Positions 31,842 to 40,124 of a DNA stretch of 64,000 nt are shown here, in pieces. A program made the position numbers and the translations under genes. Source of the DNA: an uncultured Eubacteriales bacterium (GTDB taxonomy: Bacteria; Bacillota; Clostridia; Christensenellales; Aristaeellaceae). The stretch spans positions 23,503 to 87,502 of the forward strand of contig CACWZI010000001.1 in assembly GCA_902765305.1 (NCBI GenBank). The letters are read 5' to 3'. Position 1 is the first letter of the stretch. Every line of letters starts with the position of its first letter. Under the pieces are notes generated by a model that worked only from the letters and a program-made list of their open reading frames with translations, searched no databases and was not told the DNA's origin.

Positions 31842-33692
31842 TCAGGCGGCGGGCTGTTCGTTGGCCATCTCCGCCAGGTTTTCGTCGCAGAACAGGCCGA
31901 TCACGTTCTCGGTCATCGCCTGGTCCGCGTCCACCGGGAAGCCCGCGGCCAGCCAGTAGGCGTAGGGGCCGGTGGCGTATTCGGTCAGGGCGTCCACGTC
32001 GCTGCCGTAGCGGAATTCCAGGTGATAGGTGCTCGCCGGCGTGTCGGGCATCATGAAGAAGTATTTGAATTCGCCCGCGTCGGCATCGGCAGTCTCATAC
32101 AAATAGCCGTTCATCATGCCGCCCAGGGACAGGGGGCTGACGAAGGTGTACGCGTGGGAGAATACCGCCTCGCCCGCCAGGGTGCCGCTGATGGTCGCGC
32201 CATCGAAGGTGATCTGATCGACCCCACCCACGAACAGGCAGTCGAATTGCGCGCCGTTTGAGCCGTCGCCGTAGGCGTCGATGGCTTCCTGACCGTAGAT
32301 CGTGCCGTTGCAGGCATCCTTCAAAGCCTGCGCCACCTCAGGGGCCATCTCGTCGCCCACCACGGCGGCGCAATGCTCCAGCCAGATCTGATCGTAGGCG
32401 GCATCGGTGATGATCGGGAAAAGCGCCACATAGGTGCCCTTCACGTCCTCCAGCAGCTGTGCCGCGGCGGCAGTGTCGTCAGCTTCGGTATCGCCACTGT
32501 CCGTCACGCAATCCACCAGTTCAAACTGGGTCGGCTGGTCGAAGGGCGCGCCGTTGGCCTGGGCGACCGCTTCGTTATAGAAGCCTGCGCCGACGATGTC
32601 GCCGATGCCGTCGGCGTTCTCGCCCGCGCTGACGTTGACGTTCTTTGCGGTGCAGTTCGTGAACACGGTCACGGGCATGCCGTACTGCGCGTCGGGATAG
32701 CCGCCCGCGTAGCCGGTGATGCCGCCGATCCAGAAGCAGTTGTCGCCCGCGGTAATGGTCACATTCTCCGCGGCGCAGTCGGTGAACTGCTCCGCCGCGA
32801 AGCCGCAGCCGGACACGCCGCCCAGGCCGTAGCAGTCGTTGCCCGCGGTGACGGTACCGGTGGCCCTGCAGCCCACGACGCTGGTCATCTCCAGGCCGCC
32901 GCCCACGATGCCCGCGTTGGCGGTGCCGTCCGGGATCACGATGTCCGCCTGGGCGGCGCAGTTCTCGATCATGGAACCCATGCCCGCGCCAACGATGCCG
33001 CCGTACATGCCCTCGGCGCTCATCTCGCCCGCGTGGGCGGTGACCTTGCCGTTGACCAGGGTGACGCCGGTAACGGTGGAGCAATAGGCGTAGCCCACCA
33101 CGTCGGCGCCCATCAGCTGGGCGTCCACGGTGGCGTTTTCCAGGGTAAAGTTGCCGATACTGGTATTGGCGATGCAGCCGAAAAGGCCCTGGGCCCAGGC
33201 TTCAGGCTGGTTGATCACCAGGTTGGAAATGGTGTGCCCCTGGCCGTCGAAGCTGCCGGTAAAGGCGGCCTGGGCGGCAGGGATCTCCTGTTCCTCCGCG
33301 CTCTCGCCGGAGGGCGCATAGGCGCCGATGGGCGTCCATTCCGCGCCGGCCAGGTCGATGTCGGCGGTCAGCACATAGTTTCCGGACAGGTTGTCGTTGA
33401 TCGCGGCCAGCTGCTCGGCGGTGCTGATTTCAATCGCGTCGGCCTTCGCTTCTGTCTCGGCTTCCGCTGCATCGCCCTGGGCCTCGCCCACGTTCTCATC
33501 CACGAACAGCTTGATGCAATCCTGGATCAGGCTGTCCTTGTAGCCGTCCAGTATGCCGCTGGCCAGCCAATAGGCGTACTTGCCCTCGGAGTAGTTGTTC
33601 AGGTTTTCCAGGGTATCGCCGTAGCGGAACTCGATGTGCTGGGTCTCGGCCAGGTTGTCGTCGCTGAAGCCAAAGTAGGTGAAGAAATCAAC
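31842..33692 (-). CDS. GLUG-repeat protein, reached from the flavodoxin gene by a +1 frameshift
   Basis: The frame is open from 33692, inside the last codons of the flavodoxin gene, but has no start codon with a ribosome site before a GTG at 33503. The first ~62 residues (IEFRYGDTLENLNNYSEGKY, then AYWLASGIL...LFVDEN) repeat the last ~65 residues (LEFRYGSDVDALTEYATGPY, AYWLAAGF...LFCDEN). Between them are GLUG-type beta repeats (GMYGGIVGAGMGSM, GLGGVSGCGF, WIGGITGYAG). A GGT-TGA to GTT-GAT shift would fuse it to the flavodoxin. Either a single-base deletion or sequencing error split one gene, or the shift is programmed. No signal peptide is seen. Confidence 0.7.
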   Translation of the reverse strand, partial: VDFFTYFGFSDDNLAETQHIEFRYGDTLENLNNYSEGKYAYWLASGILDGYKDSLIQDCIKLFVDENVGEAQGDAAEAETEAKADAIEISTAEQLAAINDNLSGNYVLTADIDLAGAEWTPIGAYAPSGESAEEQEIPAAQAAFTGSFDGQGHTISNLVINQPEAWAQGLFGCIANTSIGNFTLENATVDAQLMGADVVGYAYCSTVTGVTLVNGKVTAHAGEMSAEGMYGGIVGAGMGSMIENCAAQADIVIPDGTANAGIVGGGLEMTSVVGCRATGTVTAGNDCYGLGGVSGCGFAAEQFTDCAAENVTITAGDNCFWIGGITGYAGGYPDAQYGMPVTVFTNCTAKNVNVSAGENADGIGDIVGAGFYNEAVAQANGAPFDQPTQFELVDCVTDSGDTEADDTAAAAQLLEDVKGTYVALFPIITDAAYDQIWLEHCAAVVGDEMAPEVAQALKDACNGTIYGQEAIDAYGDGSNGAQFDCLFVGGVDQITFDGATISGTLAGEAVFSHAYTFVSPLSLGGMMNGYLYETADADAGEFKYFFMMPDTPASTYHLEFRYGSDVDALTEYATGPYAYWLAAGFPVDADQAMTENVIGLFCDENLAEMANEQPAA

Positions 33693-34095
33693 CGATGGCC
33701 TTCGCCAGCGCTTCCAGCGCGGCCTTGGCTTCGTCGTCGGGAGCCTCGTTGCAGATCACGCTCTCGCAGGCCAGGGTCACGCCGTTGGCCTGGGCGTCCG
33801 CTTCCCAATCGCGCATCCACTGGCCGTCACCCCAGCCGTAGGAGCCGAACAGCGCCACCTTCTTGCCCGCCAGGCCGGTCTTCACGTCGTCCCACATGGG
33901 CTGGAAGATGGTCTCCTCCAACACCTCGTCGCCCATGGCCGGGCAACCGAAGGCGATGGCGTCATAGTCCGCGGCCTTCGCCGCGCTGAAGGCCTCCGCT
34001 TCGATCTTGTCCGCGCCCAGGGCGTTCACGATCACGTCTGCCATGGCCTCGGTGTTGCCGGAACCGCTGTAGTACACAACTGCCACTTTGCTCAT
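33688..34095 (-). CDS. Flavodoxin
   Basis: 135 residues, short-chain flavodoxin. The FMN phosphate loop is YYSGSGNTEAMA at residues 8-19; GCPAMGDE and LFGSYGWGDG are the isoalloxazine loops. It carries single electrons and often replaces ferredoxin when iron is short. ATG at 34095 has GAGGAGG upstream, 21 nt after the DUF3793 stop, so it is co-transcribed with that gene. It ends GGT-TGA, the frameshift point described for the following frame. Confidence 0.93.
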   Translation of the reverse strand: MSKVAVVYYSGSGNTEAMADVIVNALGADKIEAEAFSAAKAADYDAIAFGCPAMGDEVLEETIFQPMWDDVKTGLAGKKVALFGSYGWGDGQWMRDWEADAQANGVTLACESVICNEAPDDEAKAALEALAKAIG

Positions 34096-34116
34096 TTTGA
34101 TATTCCTCCTCGATAA

Positions 34117-34671
34117 TTATGCCGGTCTGGCCGCGACCGTCAAGCGGGTCAGCGGGCAGCCCGACGCAAACAGCCTCTGATAGACTGCTTTGCACTTCTC
34201 ATACCGCTCAAATGCTTTGAGCGCTTCACATTCGTTGGAATACACCTTCCAGCATCCACAGGACAGACAGTTCTTGCCGCCGTTTTCGATGAACCCCAGC
34301 ACGTCCTCCAGCGGATAGCCCAGAAATATGCCGATCTCATGGGGGAAGGCGTCGAGGTTGTTCAGACGTGCTTTCAGTGTGTCAAGCGCCCCATCGACAT
34401 CGTAGCGGTCGTAGCCGCAGACGCGAAGCAACCGCCGAACGCCGTCACATGCGAGCGCCTTTTCCAATTCCTGTGCCCGATAGAGATAGATCAGCGCTTT
34501 CCCTTTGCAGACCTTCAGGATCGTCATCGTCACGCCCCTGTCCCTGAGCAGACCACGCAACGCGGCAAATTCCACGGGAAAGTCTTGTCCCATGGTATGA
34601 TTGAACAGGTTGCCCAACTTCAGTCGCGCCAGTGTGGGCGAGGCGTGATCGATGATGGCACGGTCCAGCAT
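34117..34671 (-). CDS. DUF3793 protein
   Basis: 184 residues. Recognised by VCKGKALIYLYRAQELEKAL, HEIGIFLGYPLEDVLGFIEN and the cysteine stretch CLSCGCWKVYSNE. In Clostridia such proteins often accompany flavodoxins and iron-regulated genes; function unknown. ATG at 34671 with GGAGGGG upstream. The promoter (TTGACA at ~34735-34740 on the minus strand, TACTAT 17 nt on) is overlapped by a box. Confidence 0.85.
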   Translation of the reverse strand: MLDRAIIDHASPTLARLKLGNLFNHTMGQDFPVEFAALRGLLRDRGVTMTILKVCKGKALIYLYRAQELEKALACDGVRRLLRVCGYDRYDVDGALDTLKARLNNLDAFPHEIGIFLGYPLEDVLGFIENGGKNCLSCGCWKVYSNECEALKAFERYEKCKAVYQRLFASGCPLTRLTVAARPA

Positions 34672-34690
34672 GGAACATCCCCTCCAATTG

Positions 34691-34727
34691 ATTAGCTTTA
34701 ACTAATTCAATGTTATAGTACACTAAC
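34691..34727. promoter_or_regulatory. Two 16-bp operator-like boxes upstream of DUF3793
   Basis: ATTAGC-TTTA-ACTAAT at 34691-34706 (close to a perfect palindrome) and GTTATA-GTAC-ACTAAC at 34712-34727. The second overlaps the minus-strand -10. Tandem boxes suggest cooperative repressor binding. Confidence 0.65.
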
Positions 34728-34778
34728 TTGGCTTGAATGTCAATGGCTTTTCCTGAATTTTCACATTCGTAAAAACAC

Positions 34779-34808
34779 TTGACAAAAGTAGTTAGTATAT
34801 GCTAATAT
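34779..34808 (+). promoter_or_regulatory. Promoter of the DUF2325 gene with embedded operator
   Basis: TTGACA (34779-34784), 18-bp spacer, TAATAT (34803-34808). The box GTTAGT-ATAT-GCTAAT (34791-34806) covers the spacer end and most of the -10, a repression geometry. Confidence 0.7.
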
Positions 34809-34850
34809 ATGTGTTAGAGAGAACTAATTTGTGTTGGGAGGACAGTGTCA

Positions 34851-35138
34851 ATGAGCGCAATCATCATCGGTGGCAATGAGTGTATGGGACGCACCTATCG
34901 CGATCTGTGCGCCAAATACAATATCACGGCGCGCGCTATCCCCCTCAAAAAGGGCAGCTTCGCCAATCAACTGGGGAATCCGGATTACATCTTCGTCTGT
35001 ATGGACACCGTCTCGCATCCATTGGTCATCAGCGCGCAGAAGGAGGCCAAAAAGCACGGCGCGCAGCTAGTCAAGCTGCGCCGCGGCAGCGCGTCCGCGC
35101 TGGAGCGCGAGTTGATTCGCGTAACGGCCGGGGCGTGA
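34851..35138 (+). CDS. DUF2325 protein
   Basis: 95 residues. The opening AIIIGGNECMGRTYRDLC and DYIFVCMDTVSHPLVISAQK are typical of DUF2325, small Rossmann-like proteins of unknown role, often near iron or metal genes. Start: ATG at 34851 with GGAGG nine nt upstream; the GTG at 34845 is too close. Divergent from the DUF3793-flavodoxin operon and sharing its operator type, so probably in the same regulon. Confidence 0.85.
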   Translation: MSAIIIGGNECMGRTYRDLCAKYNITARAIPLKKGSFANQLGNPDYIFVCMDTVSHPLVISAQKEAKKHGAQLVKLRRGSASALERELIRVTAGA

Positions 35139-35148
35139 GATGAACCTG

Positions 35149-35196
35149 ATAAAAAACAGGCGGCTGCTTCACTATCGCAGTCGCCCGGTTTTTTAT
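35149..35196. terminator. Bidirectional intrinsic terminator
   Basis: ATAAAAAAC...CGGCTGC pairs with GCAGTCG...GGTTTTTTAT around a 9-nt loop: T-runs on both strands, between convergent genes. Confidence 0.85.
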
Positions 35197-35215
35197 CGGA
35201 GCGGTCTTCGCATCT

Positions 35216-35431
35216 TTATGGGATCAGCGCTGCGATACCCGCCACGATCAACCCCGCCAACGGACAAACCAGCAGCGTCCAGCCCAGGCCGTGCTCCGGA
35301 ATCGCCAGCTTCATCAGCCATTCCTTGCGTTCCCAGGCCTTGCAGTGTTCCGCGCCCTTGATCATGTGCCTGACCTTTCCCGGCAGCCGGCAGTCGAGGA
35401 TGATGAAGTCGCTTATGCTGACAAATGTCAC
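35216..35431 (-). CDS. Small membrane protein at the end of the methyltransferase operon
   Basis: 71 residues, not recognised. One C-terminal transmembrane helix (GWTLLVCPLAGLIVAGIAAL) preceded by a basic soluble part with several W, H and C. GTG at 35431 overlaps the methyltransferase stop by 4 nt (GTGA), with AAAGAGG just upstream, which supports translation by coupling. Confidence 0.6.
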   Translation of the reverse strand: MTFVSISDFIILDCRLPGKVRHMIKGAEHCKAWERKEWLMKLAIPEHGLGWTLLVCPLAGLIVAGIAALIP

Positions 35432-36036
35432 ACCCTCTTTTTGCGCATCACGGCCACGGCGCAGGGGATGCGCCCTTCAGCCAGTTGTATGGACACGTCC
35501 CCATAGCCCGCGTCCAGGAAGAACTGCCGGTAGCTTTCCACGGTGAACTGCCGCTTGAAGTCCGCTCCGGCCTTGCCCACGGCGGTGGCGAAGCCACTGG
35601 TGTTTCCCTTCCCGTCACGGTTCATGTAGGTTGGGATGATCAACCGGCCGCCCGTCTTGCACACGCGGTCCAGCTCGGCAAGCGCCTTCATGGGATTGTC
35701 CAACAGGTGGATCACGTTCCCGGCCACGACGGCGTCAAAGCTGCCGTTCGGATAGCCCAGCGCCGTGATGTCCGACTGTTCAAAAGTGATGTTGCCGAAC
35801 GCGGCGCAGTTCTTCTTTGCCCGCGCCAGCATCTTCGGCGCGAAATCCGTGGCGGTCAAGCGGGCGCACCTTTGCGCGATGACCTCGGTGAGCAGCCCCG
35901 TGCCGCAGGCGCACTCCAGCACGCAGTCGCCCGGTTGGATGAGGTTCGCGACGATCTTTCTCAGCGCCGTGTGGGTTCTGCGGTTGACGACGTTGACGAA
36001 GAGATCATAGACCCCGGCCACGCTGTCCCAGAACAT
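35428..36036 (-). CDS. Class I SAM-dependent methyltransferase (UbiE/MenG-like)
   Basis: 202 residues. Motif I is VLECACGTGLLTE at ~residues 39-51, motif II ends in TATDFAPKML, and motif post-I/III gives FDAVVAGNVIHLL and GGRLIIPTY. The opening (MFWDSVAGVYDLFVN) is like the FWDxxAxxYD start of UbiE/COQ5-type enzymes. Substrate unknown. Fifth gene of the 39234-35216 operon, 12 nt after the hydrolase. Confidence 0.88.
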   Translation of the reverse strand: MFWDSVAGVYDLFVNVVNRRTHTALRKIVANLIQPGDCVLECACGTGLLTEVIAQRCARLTATDFAPKMLARAKKNCAAFGNITFEQSDITALGYPNGSFDAVVAGNVIHLLDNPMKALAELDRVCKTGGRLIIPTYMNRDGKGNTSGFATAVGKAGADFKRQFTVESYRQFFLDAGYGDVSIQLAEGRIPCAVAVMRKKRV

Positions 36037-36048
36037 AGGCTCACTCCC

Positions 36049-36825
36049 TTATCCCATGCGCGCCGCGATGGCATCCAGTATGGGTTGCGTCCACTGGCCC
36101 TGGAATATCCAGGCTTCGTGCTGCATGTCGAAGCGGATGATGTCCGGGTCGCGGAAGTGCTGCCGGTACCGCTTCTCATACTTCGGTCCCATCTTCAGCG
36201 CGTAGATGACGTGCACCGTGGTGCCGTCCACGTGGATGTCGTCCTCCAGGGGCGTCACATAGTCCGAGTAGAACTCCCGCGCCACGGTCTTTGGGTGCAG
36301 GGACACCATGCTGCCCGCGAATTGATCCATGAAGGCGTCGGTCTCCGGGTCCATGTTCATGCCGAAGTTTTTTACCAGCATGTCCTTGAGCTTCTGGCGC
36401 TTCCTGTCGTTCTTCGCCGCGTCGCCGATCCAGCGCCCCACGATCCAGGTCATGATCCGGGCGACGATGGGGCTGCCCTGATCCAGGTCGGAGGAGCCGA
36501 TGAAGCCGTGGTCGATGTGGATGTGCTTGCGTTGGATCAGCAGGCCCACAAAGCTGCCGCCCAGCGAGGAGCCGTAGGCCCCGTCCACGCGCCCGCCGTG
36601 GTTTTTTATGATGTAATCCTCGATCTTCCCGGTCACCGTCAGCATGTCGGTGAACGGCTTTGTTTCCTTCTCGTCGTCGAAGCCGTCGTAATTGACGCAG
36701 ATCAGGTGATACTGCGCCGCCAGCCGGTCGATGACCGTGTGAAAGTTGATCTCCCAGGTGCATGCCGTGCCGGGCAGCAGCAGCATGGTCTTGCCGTCCT
36801 GCCTGCCCATCTCTGTGAATTTCAT
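36049..36825 (-). CDS. Alpha/beta hydrolase
   Basis: 258 residues. LLLPGTACTWEINFHTVIDR is the oxyanion-hole region; YGSSLGGSFVG (residues 84-94) is the nucleophile elbow with catalytic serine; the C-terminal MQHEAWIFQG may provide the histidine. Many such clostridial proteins act on esters or lipids; substrate unknown. ATG at 36825 follows GAGGG, 14 nt after the previous gene, so it is in the operon. A longer same-frame start upstream only reads through the methyltransferase. Confidence 0.85.
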   Translation of the reverse strand: MKFTEMGRQDGKTMLLLPGTACTWEINFHTVIDRLAAQYHLICVNYDGFDDEKETKPFTDMLTVTGKIEDYIIKNHGGRVDGAYGSSLGGSFVGLLIQRKHIHIDHGFIGSSDLDQGSPIVARIMTWIVGRWIGDAAKNDRKRQKLKDMLVKNFGMNMDPETDAFMDQFAGSMVSLHPKTVAREFYSDYVTPLEDDIHVDGTTVHVIYALKMGPKYEKRYRQHFRDPDIIRFDMQHEAWIFQGQWTQPILDAIAARMG

Positions 36826-36839
36826 TGCGTTGCCCTCGT

Positions 36840-37721
36840 TTACTTGATTCCCGTCAAAAGTGCCGATCCGCTCAGTCCCATCCAGGTGGCCTCGAATTTC
36901 GTCATGTATTTGCCGTCGGTGGTGTCGATCAGCGCCACCTTCCGATAGCCCATGTCCTTGAGGCGCTGCGTAAACGCCTGCATGTCGCCGTATTTCGATT
37001 GGGAAAAGATGTCGTGCAGCGCGAAGGTGCCGCCCTTTTTCAGCGTGCGCAGGGTTTCCAGCAGGTATTGCTGCCGGTCGCCGGGAATGTTGTGGTACAC
37101 GTAGTTGCTCACCACGGCGTCGAAGGTCCCGTCGGGAAAGTCGAGATGCGTGGCGTCGCCCTGCCGGAAGCTGGTATTCTTCACGCCCTCGGCCCTGGCG
37201 TTGTCCTCGCAGAGCTGCTTGCTGAAGGAGGCGTACTCCTTGCCCCAGCGGTCGATGCTCACGACCTGGGCCTGGGGATTGCGCTTGGCCACGGCGATGG
37301 CCAGCGCGCCGCTGCCGCAGCCCACGTCCAGGCATTTGCCGCCGGCGGGCAGCTTCACATGCGCCGCCGTGCCTTCGATGATCTGCCGGGACATCTGACG
37401 CTTGCCGTCATAGCTGAAGGCCCGGTGCATGAGCGCCGCCCAGATGGTCATACCGCAGAAGATCACCGCCAGTGCCGCAAAAACGATCGTCAGCACGGTT
37501 TTCAGCGTACCGTTCAGCAGCGCGTTGAGGACGACCGCCACGATCCCGCAGCCGATTGCCCCGCCCAGGAAGGACCAGATCATGCCCTTTGGCATCCAGT
37601 TTTTGTAATCGCCCCGCGCTACTGCCTGGCGGCAAGCGCGGGTTTCGCCTGCGTCTTGCCGCTGTGCGGCTGCGCTTGCAGGCTCAGTCCGGCTTTGCCG
37701 GACGCTATAATCAGGCTTCAT
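36840..37721 (-). CDS. Membrane-anchored class I SAM-dependent methyltransferase
   Basis: About 293 residues. After a ~45-residue N-terminus come two transmembrane helices (IWSFLGGAIGCGIVAVVL and TVLTIVFAALAVIFCGM), then a methyltransferase domain with motif I CLDVGCGSGALAIA and FDAVVSNYVYHNI. Residues ~6-37 (SVRQSRTEPASAAAQRQDAG, ...) look foreign: they are polar, are encoded by an imperfect palindrome (37620-37665), and separate 'MKPDY' from 'DYKNWMPKG', which would join naturally. ATG at 37721 has GGGGGG upstream; it starts 2 nt after the preceding stop. Confidence 0.85.
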   Translation of the reverse strand: MKPDYSVRQSRTEPASAAAQRQDAGETRACRQAVARGDYKNWMPKGMIWSFLGGAIGCGIVAVVLNALLNGTLKTVLTIVFAALAVIFCGMTIWAALMHRAFSYDGKRQMSRQIIEGTAAHVKLPAGGKCLDVGCGSGALAIAVAKRNPQAQVVSIDRWGKEYASFSKQLCEDNARAEGVKNTSFRQGDATHLDFPDGTFDAVVSNYVYHNIPGDRQQYLLETLRTLKKGGTFALHDIFSQSKYGDMQAFTQRLKDMGYRKVALIDTTDGKYMTKFEATWMGLSGSALLTGIK

Positions 37722-37723
37722 AG

Positions 37724-38587
37724 TCAACCCCCCTTCATTTTTAAGCGCACTTTCCGCGCATGTTCTTGGGTGTCGTCGTCCTCCACATAGCCGTCGTAGG
37801 GCGCCTCGGGGTCGGTATACTTCTTCGTGAAGGGCTTGCAGATCTCCGTGCGATGGGCGAAGGCGAAGTCCAGGTCGTCCGTCCAGCCGGTATGCCCGGT
37901 GATCACCGCGATGCGCCGCTTCCGGGCGCGCAGGTTCGCCTCCAGCTTTTCAAGGGACCGCACGGCCAGCCTGTTGTCCTCCGCCAGGGTGCTGATAAAG
38001 CTGTAGCCGCCGTCCACGCCGAACCAGATGGTGTCCCCGGTAAACAGGTATTCGTCGTCGATCAGGTAGACCATGTGCCCCCAGGTATGCCCCGGTACCA
38101 GCAGGCATTCGACCTTGATGTCGCCGACGGTGAACACGTCGCCGTCCCTGAGCAGCACCTTTTTATTGTCCATCTTCACCATGGGCAGCTTGTACAGCCC
38201 GTGGATCACCTTGCGCCGCTTTTCGCCGGTCAGGTAGCGGTTCTCGATCTCGCCGATGTAGACGGTGGCGTCCTTGAACAGCCGCTCGCTGTCCGGCTCC
38301 AGCGCGCCCACGTGGTCGGTGTCCTGGTGGGTGATCAGTATGTGCTTGATCGTCGCCGGGTCGATGTCCAGCCAGCCCATCTTCTCCTTGAGCCGCGCGT
38401 AATTGTAACCGGCGTCGATCATGATCGTCGTGCCGTTCTTCGTATAGAAGAATATGTTTGCCACCCACTCCCGCACGCAGGCGACGCGGTCGTCGATGTG
38501 GCCGGTGTTCAGCGGCTTGAAGATCGCTCTGCCGCGAAACATTGCGCTCATGGATCGCTTTTGATTGTCTGAATCCTTTCTCGCCAT
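37724..38587 (-). CDS. Metallo-beta-lactamase-fold hydrolase
   Basis: 287 residues. Metal ligands are visible as THQDTDHVG (residues 86-94), PGHTWGH (165-171), TGDTIWFG (183-190) and GHTGW (231-235). MBL-fold enzymes with two metals hydrolyse thioesters, lactones or phosphoesters; the substrate cannot be told. ATG at 38587 lies 14 nt after the upstream gene and behind AAGGAG. In the operon with methyltransferases and the alpha/beta hydrolase. Confidence 0.9.
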   Translation of the reverse strand: MARKDSDNQKRSMSAMFRGRAIFKPLNTGHIDDRVACVREWVANIFFYTKNGTTIMIDAGYNYARLKEKMGWLDIDPATIKHILITHQDTDHVGALEPDSERLFKDATVYIGEIENRYLTGEKRRKVIHGLYKLPMVKMDNKKVLLRDGDVFTVGDIKVECLLVPGHTWGHMVYLIDDEYLFTGDTIWFGVDGGYSFISTLAEDNRLAVRSLEKLEANLRARKRRIAVITGHTGWTDDLDFAFAHRTEICKPFTKKYTDPEAPYDGYVEDDDTQEHARKVRLKMKGG

Positions 38588-38601
38588 GCCCCACTCACTC
38601 C

Positions 38602-39234
38602 TTACTTCCTCGCCAATACGGTGATCCACGGCTTGGAAGGATGATGATCGCCCGTCACTTCGGAAAAGCCCGCCGCCCTCAGCGCCGCTTCGATCGCTTC
38701 CACGGTGTGGTTCTTCATGCCGTCGATGATCTTCTCGAATTTCAGGCTCGTGGCGTCCGTTCCGTCGGATTCGTTGCAGATCATGAAAATCCCGCCCGGC
38801 TTGAGCACCCTCGCCACCTGGGAAAAGCACTTCTCCAGTCCCGGCCAGAAATAGATCGTCTCAAACGCCGTGGCGAGGTCGAAGCTTTCCGCGGGCAGCT
38901 TCAAATTTGACACGTCTCCCTGCTGCACCGCGCAGCGACCGGCGGCGATCATGTTCTGATTGTATTCCTTCGCCTTTTCAACGGACAGCTCGGAATAGTC
39001 GATGGCAGTCACATGCGCCCTGGGAAACAGCTTTAACAGCTCGCCGGCGTTCCTGCCGCCGCCGCAGCCGAGATCAACGGCGCTTTTCGGGTCGATTTGC
39101 GGCAGATGAGAGAATCCCCAGTCCGCCATTTTCGCGTGTCCGGAATTCATGCCGTTCAGCATCAGCTTCCCCAGAAAGCCCTCCGGCTTGCGCGTCTGGC
39201 TCACATAATCCTTGAACAGTCCCACAGTCATCAT
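38602..39234 (-). CDS. Class I SAM-dependent methyltransferase, first gene of the operon
   Basis: 210 residues. SAVDLGCGGGRNAGELLKLF is motif I; TAIDYSELSVEKA and FDLATAFETIYFWPGL follow. The start is ATG 39234 or the adjacent ATG 39231 after GAGGGG. The promoter (TTGCAT-16-TATAAT) is just upstream and carries a box between the -10 and the start, so this operon (39234 to 35216, at least six coupled genes) is likely under the shared repressor. Confidence 0.9.
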   Translation of the reverse strand: MMTVGLFKDYVSQTRKPEGFLGKLMLNGMNSGHAKMADWGFSHLPQIDPKSAVDLGCGGGRNAGELLKLFPRAHVTAIDYSELSVEKAKEYNQNMIAAGRCAVQQGDVSNLKLPAESFDLATAFETIYFWPGLEKCFSQVARVLKPGGIFMICNESDGTDATSLKFEKIIDGMKNHTVEAIEAALRAAGFSEVTGDHHPSKPWITVLARK

Positions 39235-39245
39235 CCCCTCAAATA

Positions 39246-39314
39246 GTTAGTCTTACCTTACCTCTATTATACGCATCAAACCGGGGAATGCAAGAGTTAT
39301 TTGTTAAAACTAAC
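39246..39314 (-). promoter_or_regulatory. Promoter and two operator-like boxes of the 39234 operon
   Basis: On the minus strand: -35 TTGCAT (39293-39288), 16-bp spacer, -10 TATAAT (39271-39266). Boxes: GTTAGT-CTTA-CCTTAC at 39246-39261 (just downstream of the -10) and ATTTGT-TAAA-ACTAAC at 39299-39314 (upstream of the -35). Confidence 0.65.
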
Positions 39315-39390
39315 GCCGCTATGCCCAATTGGCATGAACTGAGGGGACAGATGCCCGGTTGGGAAGCGGTGCGCCGGCGCTACGGGCGCG

Positions 39391-40104
39391 TCACTTTCGC
39401 ACGCTGACCCACAGGCCGTTCTCCCGCGTCACGAGCCCATATTGTCCGGCGATGGGGTTTCGGTCACCTACGATACAGTAATCGCAGCGGTCTGAGCTGC
39501 AGCACGTCCCCTCCCGGATCAGCGTCGCGTGCAGCTTCTGCATGGCCATGTGGTCGCAGTTGCACATCACGGGCAGCACGTCCTCCATGTGGTGGCGCTT
39601 GGCAAATTCCGCGTTCGGGCACTGTGTGAAGCAATAGCGGACGACGCCGTTTTGCCGGTCATAGGTATAGCCCTGCATCCGGAAGGACGCCGGGAACGCC
39701 CCGATCTCCTTCACGCGCTGGTCGGCGGCTTTTTTGAACGCGAGGTTCGCAATGCGGTTGTCCGGCATCCGGTTCAGGTTGAACAGCTTGCCCAGCGCGT
39801 CGAACCCGCCCATGAAGCAATCGAAGACATCCTGCTGGATGTCCTTTAGCGGCGGCTTTTCGTCAATCACGGCATACCAGGCAAAGATCAGTATGGGATC
39901 GTAGATGCTGGCTGTCATCTTCACGCCGCCCAGGGCGGGCTCGTCCTCCAGAAATGCGCAGTATTGCAGCTGTACCTTCTCCCAAAGACGCTCCGCCGTG
40001 GGCGCGTCGTGGTACCGGCGCAGCAGCGTCTGCACGCATTTCTTCGCTTTCTTCGTATAGATCGCGTGCTTTGAGCGATCGAAGGGCAAATCGTTTTCTC
40101 TCAT
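39391..40104 (-). CDS. L-2-amino-thiazoline-4-carboxylate hydrolase-like protein
   Basis: 237 residues. The cysteine-rich segment MCNCDHMAMQKLHATLIREG followed by CCSSDRCDYC is the hallmark of this family, which opens L-2-amino-thiazoline-4-carboxylate on the route to L-cysteine in Pseudomonas; many clostridial relatives have unknown substrates. ATG at 40104 is 20 nt after the membrane gene, last in the 41766-39391 operon. Confidence 0.78.
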   Translation of the reverse strand: MRENDLPFDRSKHAIYTKKAKKCVQTLLRRYHDAPTAERLWEKVQLQYCAFLEDEPALGGVKMTASIYDPILIFAWYAVIDEKPPLKDIQQDVFDCFMGGFDALGKLFNLNRMPDNRIANLAFKKAADQRVKEIGAFPASFRMQGYTYDRQNGVVRYCFTQCPNAEFAKRHHMEDVLPVMCNCDHMAMQKLHATLIREGTCCSSDRCDYCIVGDRNPIAGQYGLVTRENGLWVSVRK

Positions 40105-40124
40105 GTGTACAATCTTCTTTCCGT

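Noticed and set aside
34691-34806. Classical DtxR/IdeR boxes
   Set aside because: Half-sites look alike, but the spacing (GTTAG-N6-CTAAC) does not fit the 19-bp DtxR consensus; regulator left unnamed.
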